A stretch of 64,000 bases of DNA from Gnetum montanum (lineage: Eukaryota > Streptophyta > Gnetopsida > Gnetales > Gnetaceae): NCBI GenBank assembly GCA_015680685.1, contig MNCI01023302.1, forward strand, positions 649,989 to 713,988, given 5' to 3'. The notes under the pieces are model-generated. The model did not search any database and was not told the DNA's origin. It was given only the letters and a program-made list of their open reading frames with translations. A program made the translations under genes and the position numbers. Of this stretch, positions 45,303-57,024 are shown piece after piece (position 1 is the first letter of the stretch; each line of letters opens with the position of its first letter).

Positions 45303-45544
45303 TTTTCACCTTAAAATGAAGCATTTTCATGTGTATATGCTAGGTACATTTTTGGTGTACGTTGGCATGCTCTACGCTGGCATCCTATACGCTGGCATCC
45401 TGTACGCTGGCATGCATGTACACTGGTATCCTGTACGCTGACATCCTGTACGCTGGCATGTTGTACGTTGTACAGTTGTAATTTTCTTTTGCACCCAGTC
45501 AACACGCCACGTGTCACCCAACCCGAGTCTAACGTCTAAACCTG

Positions 45545-45552
45545 TATAAAAA
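45545..45552 (+). promoter_or_regulatory. TATA box of R 3' LTR
   Basis: TATAAAAA, same context as at 37444. Confidence 0.65.
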
Positions 45553-46153
45553 CCCCAATTTTTCATTAGATCGGGGTTGGCAATTTTGAGCAAAAAATTA
45601 AAGAAAAACAAAGACGCTGAGAACTAGAGCAAAGAACCTTGTACGCTAGACAACCCTGTACGCTGAGCATACAGCCTCTACGCTGTGTCTGCAGTCCGAA
45701 CCAACAGGCTATCAAACCCTTGCATTCACCGGGGCTCTTCGTCCGCCTTGTGTCACATCCACAAATGCATTAAGACCAGTGCATTGTAACTTTCATTATG
45801 CAATGACATTGCCACATTTTTGCTAAGATTTATTACAGTTTTATCATTTATTCTTGTATGCATATTGTTTACATTCTTGTACATTTACGCTCGGTTTCAC
45901 ATAAGTTACGTTGTTTACGTATAACCCGACGTACAATATATCGATATACGCTCGGGGAAATCCTTGTCTGATCCGCGTGCGGACCACCCAAGGTACTCTA
46001 CCTTCGTTCATTCCAGTTCGTCCTCAGGCGAAGGTAGGGTCTTCTGTGCACGTCCTGTGATCCCACGGCCTCTGTTTCCTTCCAGCCGAAGATCGATGAT
46101 TTCGGACGGTACAATCACCATCCTCAAAAACTACATCAAGACAAAGATTTAAC

Positions 46154-46165
46154 ACTCTCATAACA
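46154..46165 (-). promoter_or_regulatory. Primer binding site, copia K
   Basis: On the - strand, two bases after the 5' LTR: TGTTATGAGAGT, 9 of 12 matches to TGGTATCAGAGC, the initiator-Met tRNA primer site used by plant copia elements. Confidence 0.6.
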
Positions 46166-46167
46166 AA

Positions 46168-46519
46168 TGTAAAAAAAAAATTATGCAAAAAAGCCATATG
46201 TAATCAAAGTATAGAATGCGGAAGCAAATGGCACAAAAAATTCATATGCATAAATAACTGGAAATGCACAATTCTTGAGCAAATGGAACTAACCTCCAGC
46301 GATTAATGCTTCAAATTAAATTTGGTGTTCTAATTCTTCTTTCACACAAGCGCTCTGCAATGATGATGTATGCAATCTTCAAGCATCTGTGAAAAGGACC
46401 AAAATTGCAATCTTGCTATGATTCGCGATGCCTTTGTTCTCCTATCAAGAAGGAATATGAAGACCACCTCGATGCATTAACAAACTCATAAAAATGTGTT
46501 AGTGGGTAAGCATGCTACA
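46168..46519 (-). repeat. 5' LTR of element K
   Basis: 352 bp, TGTAAAAA to GCTACA in + orientation, followed by CCTTA. More diverged from its partner than the two R LTRs are from each other, which fits K being older than R. Confidence 0.9.
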
Positions 46520-46524
46520 CCTTA

Positions 46525-47851
46525 GAATTATGCTATTAAAGGAAATCAACAGTGGATACACTCAAAATAAAGAGTTTGGCATGGAAATCATAAGTTACAA
46601 ATGGTTGGGAAACATTACACAATGATGAACTATCAGTAACAATATTTGGACTTAATAAATTTAACCATATTTATTTTAACCAAATGTGCAACCTGTAATA
46701 CTCGATAATATTTGATTCCACCGTAATAATCAAAAGAACAATATACGTGAAGCTCCAAAGGTTGTATCAATGTTAAAATATACTCTGGCAATTGCCAAAG
46801 GTTTAAGAACCTCCTTTTTGATGAAGACATTGCATGGTACGTCCAGATGTAATAAACAAATTAAATATCTTTTTAAGGCTGTAAAATTTTACTTGACTCT
46901 GTTACGCAATTCTGTGAAACGTACAAGGTTACAGTAAAGGTATGCTCTCATTTGAAAGGCTAAAATTTGCAGGTCACCCAAAACCTATGGACCATGGTGG
47001 ATTGCAATAAACTAGGTTTCACATTGGTTGGGATGGGAAGGCTAGAGCCTGGGAGCTATTTCATCGGAGCGAAGCAAGACACATGTGGAACATGACTAAA
47101 GAAATTAATTAATGACATATAAAAAATCATTCTCTAAATTGGGTCAAGATTTTTTAAGAAATCTATAGATACTGTAATGTTAGCACTAAAATTGAATGAA
47201 ATCATATTGATCAAAATACAATGATACTGGTGTAGAGATAAAAAAAAATGTTAGTAGAAGTGTTCAATTTATTATTTATAAAAGTTTTATAATTGTTATT
47301 TATTTCTATAAATATGTTGTTATTCACTGCAAGGTTATATCATTTTTACTAACAGCTGTATTATCTAAACATTAATAAATTTTTTTGAATTTACAACTAA
47401 ATTCTGGATGAAGTTCCCATTTAATTAGGAATGCTTTTAGGTACCTGGAACGTAGAGAATAAGAAAATTTTTTCGGGAGCAAGCTGCCGTGAAACATTGG
47501 CAATAAAATATGGTATTAATCATGGCTACCAAAAAATTTGGCAAATCTGGTAATAATACATACACTCAAAATGAACCCACTCTCAACAGTAAAGATTTTT
47601 CAGACTACAAATGCAAAAGAACAATTTAAAAATTTATCTGCAACATCTTCTGAGATGATTACCACGAAAACAATTATCAATGGTCTCTCATGCAATTACA
47701 ACATTTTCAGATTTCAAGATTTCATGCCTTGAAACGCAAGACAAATGCGGTGAAGAGTTTCGGTTTACTTTTGGTACATCGTCAAAACAATCTTGTATAA
47801 AATTTCTGTCCATTTCTGTTTAATAAAAAGTTCAAGTCTTTTGGATGTCAC
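46525..47851. other. Intergenic DNA, no gene seen
   Basis: AT-rich; short ORFs only (for example 46633-46830 -, 47538-47732 +), none with a recognisable motif. A pre-insertion neighbour of copia K. Confidence 0.4.
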
Positions 47852-47924
47852 GCGGGGATAGCTCAGTTGGGAGCGCGTCAGACTGAAGATCTAAAGGTCG
47901 CGTGTTCGATCCACGCTCAACGCA
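47852..47924 (+). tRNA. tRNA-Phe (GAA), probable pseudogene
   Basis: 73 bases matching the nuclear plant tRNA-Phe layout, anticodon GAA at 47885-47887. The A box (TAGCTCAGTTGG) and B box (GTTCGATCC) are intact and the 3' end is A before non-coded CCA. TTTT at 47931-47934 could stop Pol III. Compared with the usual plant sequence I see three changes that each break a stem pair: C for A at position 23 (D stem), A for G at 42 (anticodon stem) and A for C at 69 (acceptor stem). It is not the plastid trnF type. The three mismatches make a decayed copy more likely than a working gene. Confidence 0.85.
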
Positions 47925-47934
47925 ACACTATTTT

Positions 47935-50154
47935 GGTTATGACTTTCAGATAGGAAGTCCTCACTATTTCAATGAAATCTGTCAATCTAAACCAAACCAA
48001 AACCGATCATGGTAATTGACTTTGAGAACATCAAACTTATATTATATATAACGGATAACGGTAAAACATGGAAATAATAGATATATCACTTATTTATCAT
48101 TTGGATACCAGCCTTGTCATATGTAAATTTAAATATATGTCTTGATGCTCTTGACAGGAAGTTATCTACCGTAATTTACTACATTGTTTTTCAAAATAAA
48201 CTTTGAGGTGAGATGAATATGACCATGAATTAAGTTTTGTTTTACCAAAATCAATTTAGAAATCAATCTAATAAAATCAACAATTCAAAAACATGATATT
48301 TTATTGGGCAAAGATATTATTTACAAATTGTTATTCTGCATTATACTAATTAAATTAGAAATATCTAAAAACTTTTTTCTTTAATGTTGGTTATAGGAAA
48401 TGTAGAGTAATAAATCCTAACCTTTAAAGTAGTAACAAGTATAAATATGCAAGATGCACAAATGGAGTTTTGGAAGGCATGGAATTTAATATAAGCATAG
48501 GTACATTTAAGACTATTAAGGTTTTGAGCATTTGTTGTATTTGTAAATAGATGGTTGTCCTTCAATAATACCAAAACTTCTCACAAGTTCCTCCTTTTAC
48601 TTCAATTTTATAATTTTCATCCATCCTAGTAAATGCTTGTTTCTTAAATTATAAGAGCTAAGTTCAAGTCTAAAGGTAGCAATTCAAAAAAAAAGAGCTA
48701 TCTACACCATATCTCTTCTCTCGTATCTTTGAAGTGGGTCACTTACCACATCACCCTTTTCTAGATTCCAACATCTACATTGCCAGAATATTCATGATAT
48801 ACATGTCATATCATCATACCATGTCATGACAAATTTTCAAATCCAAAAAATTAGTAATTACCAAAAACCATTTTACTAACGAAGTGTCTCCTCCATGCCT
48901 TAGGCATCATGCATGTCTATGTATTGTATTATGCATCATTATTTATTGTGAAGGTTTGGCTTGCTGAAAAATTCTAAGTATATCTTTATACCAATAGTTT
49001 AAAAGTGAAAAGGAAACTTGAATCCTTAACCTCTTCCTTGAGGTTTGAAGTACATACTACTATGCTATTTGGTTAAATAAAAATGAAATCACTTTTTATT
49101 TTATTTAAACAAATGATCGTGGATCCCATGCCTAAGGGACACATACACATTGCTAATGATGGTCATCCAAGATACATGAGCTAGCACAATGGACATACAT
49201 AATAGCTAAGGTACAATGGAGACACTTCCCTAACGAAACCCAAAATAATGATTTCATGAGAGTGGTATTGTAACACCTCTATTAATTATCTATAAGATCC
49301 TATAAATAACTAATAGAGATACTATGAAACCCCAAGGATCTAGATTTAACCTTGATTTACTACTCCAAAAGAAAGTCATAAAATATATTAAAACTATTAA
49401 TTAAAAGCATAAATATAGTATAGCAATACAGCACAACAAAATTTTATAATAATCGCATATATAATTAAATAAAATTTATTTAGAGAAAATTAAAGATTTG
49501 CACAACCACAAAAAGGTAGATGTCTAAAAATTCCACTAGTTGCATCATAAAATAGTATGTAAAATAATGATCCTAACAACACTTGCTTTTCCTTAATCAA
49601 ACCTCTAGAAATAAAAATAATCACATTTAAAGTTTACTAAAACAAATAATAAAATTAAAATAATAATTAAATAAAATATTAATTTATAATAAATAATATT
49701 AAATATTTCTAAACATATATTGTGTGCCAAAATGAAAAATGTTCCTTGCAATCTCACAGTCCAAATAGTATAGATAGCAAATTCATATTTATCATACTTT
49801 ATTATTTATTTACAAAAATAGGTACATGGCTTACATATCCAAAAAGTGTACAAAGTTTTTATTTTGCCAAAAGACAAATTATAAAAAAATTATTTTTCAA
49901 GTTCAAAAGGTTCATGTAGTACAAAATTGATCCACCTTTCATCTCATGTTCCTCTTTCATTGATTCACTACTATCTCTAGGCTCTTTGCATTGAAATGAA
50001 GAAGAAGTCAAAACCCCTTAAATAAGAAAGGTTAATTTATTTCTCTCTTCATGGAGCATAAAGGTTCTAGGCCAAAGATCTTAGGTTATGGGGTAGGTAA
50101 AGGTTTCCAATTAAATATTCAAAAATGTTTTAGGATCTAGAAATGTCACAAATT
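47935..50154. other. AT-rich intergenic DNA, no gene seen
   Basis: Many A/T runs and stops in all frames. No domain, RNA gene or element boundary recognised. Confidence 0.4.
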
Positions 50155-50425
50155 TTTCAAAAATCCAAAGAAATCCAAAAAAGTATATTTTATTCAAGCA
50201 TCTTCAAAGGCTAGGTCTTGGTTACCCTCACTACCAAAAGAACACACCTTATTACTATCATTAGATTATCCTTTTAATTATTTAATGTCTAAATATATCA
50301 AAAAAATTTCTAACAAAAATCCAAAGAGCATATATTTTAACTAACGCTAGGTCTTTGTTACCCTCACTACCAAAGGGACACACCAATAGGTCTTGGAAAA
50401 ACCTCACTACTATCATCAGATTATC
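50155..50425. repeat. Imperfect direct repeat, about 135 bp, two units
   Basis: The phrases AAATCCAAAGA, then CTAGGTCTT.GTTACCCTCACT and ACTATCAT.AGATTATCCTT, occur at about 50160-50275 and again at 50318-50430. A third partial TAGGTCTTGG is at 50456. Origin unknown. Confidence 0.6.
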
Positions 50426-50642
50426 CTTGTGATCACAAACAAATCACTCATGGTTAGGTCTTGGCAATAGCCTCAATATTAACATCCTCAATAGCCGAGG
50501 CACACATATTATTAGAAGGATATGTCTTAACTATGCTTCATCGTACACCACTAGACTCAACTGCTTAATGTCATGGCTAAATCTATAGCCTCACATGAAC
50601 TTACAAATCAAAATGTAAGGTAGGAAATCCATCCAACAACCT

Positions 50643-51342
50643 TTGTCCCGTAGGATGGATCCCACTAAAGAATACTTCACTATGACATGCAAACATGGAC
50701 ATTTAAAAGATTCATGGCTCCCACTACCAACTAAGAAAAATCGGTCTCATAAATATTATTATTTAATTCCAAAAATTCAAAAGATTTCAAAAATAGCCAA
50801 AATCCATGGGAGCCGAGATTTCATAAAATTCTCACAAAATCATGTTCATGTCAAAAGCTTATCCAAAATAATCATAAAATATTCAAGAAGCAAGTTGGAT
50901 AGAATTTTCACAATTATAAAAAAAATTCACCAAAGGACAAAAAATGGTCTAGACAAGATTAAAATATAAAAATAAGCCTAAAATGAAGACAATTTGACAA
51001 ATTCTTGGCATAATAATCAAAATTGTAGAAGAATATCAAAATACTAGAAAAGCAAAGAAGAGGAATAGAAAATTCAAAACAACATAGGGTAACCACATGA
51101 AAAAAAAAACATAAAATAATTTTTCTTACAAGATCCACAACAAAATAGGGCAGTTACATAAAAAGAAAAGTAAAATAAATTTTCTAATGGAGTCTATAAC
51201 AAAATAGGATAGCTAAATAAAATGGAAAGTAACATAAACTTCCTTAGAATTTCTTGTGTCTTCCTCTTCTACCTTACACTCTCAATTTGCTTTTGCTTCA
51301 CTTAATCCATTGTACTTAAAATCCTTCTACAAACTGTGATGA
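50643..51342. other. AT-rich DNA, no gene seen
   Basis: A 108-codon Lys/Ile-rich ORF at 50643-50969 has no recognisable motif and looks like chance in AT-rich sequence. Imperfect repeats of AACAAAATAGG..AG.TA.ATAAA lie near 51080-51230. Confidence 0.35.
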
Positions 51343-51426
51343 CACATATCTAAGACCACAATCTATTTTCCACATATCTAAGACCACAATCTATTTTCCA
51401 CATATCTAAGACCACAATCTATTTAT
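51343..51426. repeat. 28-bp perfect tandem repeat, three units
   Basis: Units start CACATATCTAAGACCACAAT at 51343, 51371 and 51399; only the last few bases of the third differ. Near-identity means recent origin. Confidence 0.95.
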
Positions 51427-52587
51427 AAAGGAAAAAATGGAAAAAAAAATTGAGCTAAAATCGACTTCAAATGAAGAATAAAAGGTCAAAAATATTTTTT
51501 GGAAAAATGTGAAGAAACACGATTTTGAAAAAAAAAATGACAATAGCTAACCAAATGGCAAAAACAAGCGGTAGAAGAAACCACGATGGGCATGCAATGT
51601 ATAAAAGATATTATATATAACATATAACATATGTTATGTTTATAACATATTCCTTTTTCACTTTTAATCTTGCATTTTCAACTTTTTTAGAAAAAACATA
51701 AATAGTTTCATAAGTTCTTTTTCTTAATTTCTCTGTTCACTAATACCCTCACACTCAAACACTCATAACATGCACACTAGGACTACAAATCAAATTTTGT
51801 TTAAACCTACAAAATCCTTATCAAGTTCTATACTTAATCATATGTTAAAATCTCATTTAGGTTTACTTATCATAGTCACCCAATTCAAACGCCGAAACTT
51901 TATGGTATTTTAAACAACTTAGAAAATGTGATATTTCGAAAACTGTAACTCCAATTCTAGTGAACTAAGAGTCAAAAACTAACATTTTCAAACATCCCGA
52001 ACACATTGGTAAGGTCATATTCTAGGTAGGACATCATCCTAAGCTACTTCCCTAACAAAACCAATTTATGAAATATTTAATTATAATTTAAAATAAGCTC
52101 TAAATCTTAGTTTAATAGCAAAAAGGTAATAAGGGATATGTTCTAGTTAGGATTAGGGTTCAAAATTTCTCCATGAACAAAGTATGATATAATCACATAT
52201 GCATAATAAAATAAAAAGATGCATAATTAAATGCATAATAAAGTATAAATATGAATAATTGAATGTGCATAAAGAATAAAATATGCATAGTTAAATGCTT
52301 GTAAATACATAATAACTAACAAAAAAAACTTCCTGAGGTAATTGAATTTCAACTTTTAATCATAAAATATTCAGAAGATCTATAACTAAGCTCCAATAGT
52401 AGTAAATCAAAGGATACAAAACTTTTACAAATACCCTATCAAGTATATTTCATTCACTTATGTAGGAAATTAACAACAATAATAATAATCACCTAATATC
52501 TTGAAATGCATCTAATAACACTAAAGAATTAATCATATGCATTAAATTAAATAATTAAATTTATGCAAAATTCTAGTTTGTGATAGG

Positions 52588-52905
52588 TTTTCTATTGCTG
52601 AAAAATCTAAAATGATGCAACACCTTATTGCAATGGTTATTTTTCCATATTATACTTACATAGCATCTTAGTCAAATCCATTAGAGTGGTTTTCCATTGC
52701 AAAAACATTCCAAAATCGTAAAGCACTTCATTGAAAAGGTTATTTATTTCTCTAGATTATAGTTACACAACAACTCAATCAAATGTATGAGAGCAGTTTT
52801 ACATTGTTGAAAAAGTATAAAATTGTGCAACATCTCATTGCAAATGTTATTTCACCAAATTATAGTTACACAACAACTCAATTAGACTCATTGAAAACTC
52901 CTTTT
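52588..52905. repeat. About 105-bp tandem repeat, three diverged units
   Basis: Units start TTT(C/T)(T/C/A)ATTG at about 52590, 52691 and 52798. Each continues with GCA..(A)C.(T)CATTG.AA..GTTATTT, TTATA.TTACA.A.CA, and TCAATCAAAT or similar. No coding sense. Confidence 0.7.
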
Positions 52906-55889
52906 TTATTAATACAATGGTAGGTCTTCTATTTTCTTTTGGGTTTGCTTTTCCTCCTCTTTATTTTTATTTCTATTTTTTGGCTTGCTTAGTAAATGTC
53001 TAGTAGTCTCATATTTTTCTTGGTTGCAATGTTATATTTTTTTATTATTCATTTCTTTATTATTTTTTATTATTCATCAAAAATAAAGTAGGAATTATAC
53101 CCTTCCTACAAAATATTGGCACACCATAATTCAATGGCATTATAACTTATAAATTGAAAAGACCTTCATAGGATTCGTGAAGGATTAAGGAATTGCATAT
53201 AGATTTCTTTCAAAGGTTCTAGGAAATATAAACCTTGATTATAAGGAATTGAACAAGTCCTTGACATACTAAAGTTTGGTAGAAGAATCACACCAACTGA
53301 TGTACACTCATAAAAATGCCATAATCCTTGTAATAGAATAGTTTGGGAGAAGCCGTGATAATCCTATTTGTAGATAAAATGGGCATAAAAGATCAAAAAA
53401 GGATTTATCCCAAGAGTTTTGATTAGGTCTTAGCATATTTATTTATTATATGAAATGTCTTTTTATTAAAGCTACCATTGTGTCTTATTGACTACAAGTG
53501 TCAATTTTATATAAACTAGTATAATAAATTGATTTTCCCTTATAAATTTCTTTTCTTTCCTAAGTTGAGGAATTAGAAAAGCCTTAAGCCCTAGTAGATG
53601 TTGTTACTATGAGTATAAATTCTTGTCCCTTGTTAAGAGTAGCATTATATTATATTAATAATTAAAAAAAGGCCTCAACACTTTTAGCCACTCTTTAGGC
53701 TATGAATCTTACCAACACTGGGCTATATGTCTCGCCAACTGGGAACGTCAAACATGGAATTCATGCCTACTGAACATGACAAACATTATAAATGCCAACA
53801 CAACCTCTCATATTTTACCACAATTAACTCCCCAAAAATTTGGAACCCTATAGTCAAGCCTCTCTACAATGAGCCCCTATGATAGGATGAGCGATTTGAA
53901 TTAAAGAGGGTGGATCTCACGATCTAGGGTATGGCAATGAAAGTTATGTAATTAATCAAACATTAGCTAATTGGTATTAGACCAAAAGGGTTGAATCATC
54001 TTAACATGAGTGAGCCATAGGAGAGTTGTCAGTGTCCAGGGTGTGTTTTGACACCTCAACCCACTAACTTATAGGTTTCACTGTCAGGGATTTTCACACC
54101 CAAGGATTTACACACCCAAGAATTTTGCTTTCCATATAGATGGATCATAAAATGACACTTTTCACACACCAAAGGTGGGGCCCCATCAAAACTTGAGGGC
54201 CGCATAAACCCTGCACCCCATAAACCATTAAACTTTGGTATAAATCCTGCAAGATGGAGACAGATGACATTTTAGGGGATCGAGCTCAAGTGGTCAACTT
54301 GATTTTGTCAAAATAGAGTTAACAATATTTATATTGTTATGTTTTTTTGTAAATTGAAGGAGTAAACCAGAGTTTATTCATGAACACTGAAGGAACAAAT
54401 TTTTTTCATGGTAGTAAATTCATGGCTAAAACATCCTTGAAAGTGTAAATGTCATATTGGATTTTCCAGCAAATGATTCTTGGCCATGGAAAAGGGGAAG
54501 TGGGATGGGTATGGGGACAGTAATCTTGGATAGTGAAGCAACTTTAGGAGTGATTTCACTATCAAAGAGCTCCCTCAGGGATGACCTACTTGAGGTGATG
54601 TCACTCTCTGTTGATAGCTCCCTTACATCGAATAGGTTACACCCTTCCACTATTGCTACTTTGGGTGATGTCACCTTGCTAACTATTTGCAGCAATGTTA
54701 GAATGCCTTCTAACAATTCTTGGCCATGGTAAAGGGAAAGTGGGTGATGTCTCATAGCAAGAAAGTGGATGGTGATGAGTGCCTCCAAGACTCTCTTTGT
54801 TAGGCTATCTAAAAAATGGACTTACTTGTGTATCCAAGCTTAGGGTACACACGACACTCTAATAGTTTTTGACTAGCTTTCAACTATTTGTACATGAGGA
54901 TCCTAACATCTGACGACTCCTCCCTACATTACTTGTGAACTCATATGTTTGTGAGTAAGTGTATAGTAATATTCACCCTCTCCAACTTCGTGAGGCATAG
55001 CATGTGGTCGCATCCACTACGAAGGGAGATCATTCTCATCACTGAATCTAGTAGCTCATCCTACCATTGGTTAGTGACCTACACCTTTATGGTAGCCCAT
55101 GGTAAACTAGGGGGAAAGAGGGACCAACATAGGGAAAAATGATTTAGATGAGCACTACTTAACCTAACCTGAAAACAAGGTGAAGAGATTCTTTAAGAAT
55201 CTCTTTTCTTAAAGTGTATCTCATTTGTTAGAGTACTTTTTTAATGTAATAAACCTTCCAATAAAGAGATGTCTCATTCTAAATAGTTGTAACTATTTAT
55301 TATACCCTTCTAGAAAAAGGTTTCACATGTGACATTTAGGATCGAGAACTTAGAGATAGTACAAAGTATGAAGTTGTGAAGCCAACAATGGCAGGTGACA
55401 AAAGCTAGATGAAGCAAGACAAGAAGTGACTGATCACTCCTTTGGTCTTGAGGCCTAACTGTGGTAGCAATGCTATATTGTCTCTAAAGATCCTCAATGT
55501 CACAAGAAAATAACCCTAAGGTCATTTGACAATGTATCCAAATGGCACATTCATAAAGTCTGCATTTGTTTCTTACTTATTAATTTCAAGGGTTATTTCT
55601 TTCATGTTTCAAGAAAATTTATCAAGTTGTTAGCAACATTAAAAGATGAGTCTACATGATCAAAAATCATAATTATTGACATCTAGGAACAAGATGTCAT
55701 ATTTAGTATCAAAGAAAATCATGGTCCAATAGCTAAAAGTGGAATTAAGAAAAAAAAAGTAATAACCATGCTTTTATTATGAATGGAAAAGCCTTAAATA
55801 CATCAATAAAGAAATTGAAACATGGAAGAAGAAAACTGATAACATGAACAACATGAAATTACATAGGCATGAACTGAAGTTGCAATCTA
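52906..55889. other. Gene-poor DNA, no supported gene
   Basis: AT-rich. A 120-codon ORF (54788-54426, -) overlaps an opposite ORF and is flanked by a direct repeat of TTCTTGGCCATGG.AAAGGG (about 54477 and 54718); its protein contains HGQE twice for that reason. A stretch near 55440-55560 weakly resembles the gag start of element B on the - strand. Neither can be called a gene. Confidence 0.35.
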
Positions 55890-56540
55890 AATGATTAACT
55901 GTGATATCTAGCCACTTTTGCCTCAGCCACTTGTTCCTCCATGGTGTCATCATCCTTCTTGAACAGGTCATAACATCCAGCCAAGCCACTACAAAGTTCA
56001 TGAATATACTTTTTATTACTCTTAGTAGTGGCCTTTACTTTGTCAGCTTTTACAAGTTCTACCTACAACAAGTTGACCTGCGTAGCACATTGAATCATAT
56101 CTTTCTTCCACTTGTTCTCATTCCTCTACATGCATAAGATAAGAAAAGTAAGTAAAGGAAAAAGAGAATTAGATTAAAAAATAAGAATTCATTACTTACA
56201 TGGAGTTGATCATTTTCTATCTGAAGAAGACATTCCCGACTCAACAAATGATGAACCAAACAAGTAGCACTTTCCAATTCTTCTAAAATTTGCTCAAGAT
56301 TTTTGGTAACTTCAAGAGAATCCTTAGGATTTTCATGAAGCATTGAAGTACCACCAGACTACACTAACTAATAATCATTTTTTAAATGACAAGGCCTAGA
56401 TTCCTACAAATAATACAACAATTTCTAAACTAAATGATGGGTATTCTTAGTGATCCACTTACTAAGTCTATGAAGTAGAAGAATATCTTCTTCTATGGTA
56501 GCCACCATTTTTTCCAAAAATTTGTATTAGATTCCTTCCT
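55890..56540 (-). pseudogene. Coiled-coil ORF relic with candidate intron
   Basis: On the - strand an in-frame text runs from MVATIEEDILLLHRLSKWI (about 56510) through LHENPKDSLEVTKNLEQILEELESATCL to LLQIENDQLH (about 56200), interrupted by TAGs at Gln-like places. A GTAAGT follows at once, and about 75 bp later TGCATGTAG precedes RNENKWKKDMIQCATQVNLL and KYIHELCSGLAGCYDLFKKDDDTMEEQVAEAKVARY (56128-55905), which would continue the helix. The charged, Leu-rich text predicts a coiled coil. It could be a retroelement ORF or a relic host gene fragment; I saw no clear match to the other coiled-coil ORFs. Confidence 0.5.
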
Positions 56541-57024
56541 TAAGAATCGTTATATGTAGTTTGATTTCCTAAGATTGGGTCAACAATCCATAGATTATTA
56601 TTATAAAGAGTTATATGTAAGTCATTGGGATGAAAGTGAATTAGCCTAAGAATTCATGGGTGGACTACCTACTCAATCACACTACTAGACATGAGCCTAT
56701 AATCTATAAATGATGGATGAAGAATATAGAATTCCTAAGGATTATGAGAAATAAAATCAAGTATGAAATGCAAGTATTCGACAAGTGATTATGAAAGAGA
56801 TGCCTAATAAGAGAACTCAATCTAGATGTGTTACTTATGGTGAAGATCACTTCAACCACAAGTATCTAAAATTACAAAGATCAAAGAAATAGTCAAAATA
56901 TGAACTAGAAGCCTAACATCAATGTGGCCAAACGAAAGGGTCTAGTAACTACCACAATTAGAATAAGAAAAATTTTAGCATTGATTAAATTAGGTTTGAG
57001 GAAATGTAAATTTGTCTTGCTCAT

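Larger units (their letters stand above)
35194..46113 (+). mobile_element. Element R: large non-autonomous gag-protease LTR retrotransposon
   Basis: 10.9 kb element inserted in the leader of copia K. LTRs at 35194-38012 and 43657-46113 begin TGAAACACC and end GACGGTACA. Perfect ATCAC duplications lie at 35189-35193 and 46114-46118. A PBS starts 5 bp after the 5' LTR and a purine tract AATAAAGAGGGG precedes the 3' LTR. The single large ORF encodes gag and retropepsin; between it and the 3' LTR are only about 1.6 kb of non-coding sequence, so RT, RNase H and integrase are absent. Base composition is far richer in G+C and CpG than the surroundings, as expected for a younger insertion. The big LTRs and gag style suggest the Tat/Ogre side of Ty3/gypsy, by resemblance only. 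Confidence 0.93.
43657..46113 (+). repeat. 3' LTR of element R
   Basis: 2457 bp, same layout as the 5' LTR: unique start, 181-bp array of about eight units (43928-45302), TACGCTGGCAT array (45342-45470), TATAAAAA at 45545-45552, unique end GGACGGTACA, then ATCAC. Close to the 5' LTR; the length difference is exactly two array units. Confidence 0.95.
29429..46519 (-). mobile_element. Element K: Ty1/copia LTR retrotransposon split by element R
   Basis: Complete but dead copia element on the - strand. LTRs at 29429-29930 and 46168-46519 and perfect CCTTA duplications at 29424-29428 and 46520-46524. Order on the - strand: 5' LTR, initiator-Met-type PBS, leader, gag, protease, integrase, RT, RNase H, PPT, 3' LTR, as in Ty1/copia. 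About 10.9 kb of this span is the nested element R. Without it K is about 6.2 kb. Confidence 0.92.

Noticed and set aside
50643-50969. 108-codon basic ORF
   Set aside because: Lys/Ile/Asn-rich composition of AT-rich DNA, no recognisable domain.
51605-51650. Palindromic ATAACATATGTTAT cluster as a possible origin or MITE end
   Set aside because: Short AT-rich palindrome without terminal inverted repeats or a target duplication around it.
54426-54788. 120-codon ORF on the - strand
   Set aside because: Overlapped by an ORF on the other strand, no motif, and its internal similarity comes from a short direct repeat.
55420-55570. Fragment resembling the gag N-terminus of element B
   Set aside because: Similarity is short and needs several frame changes; not enough to call.
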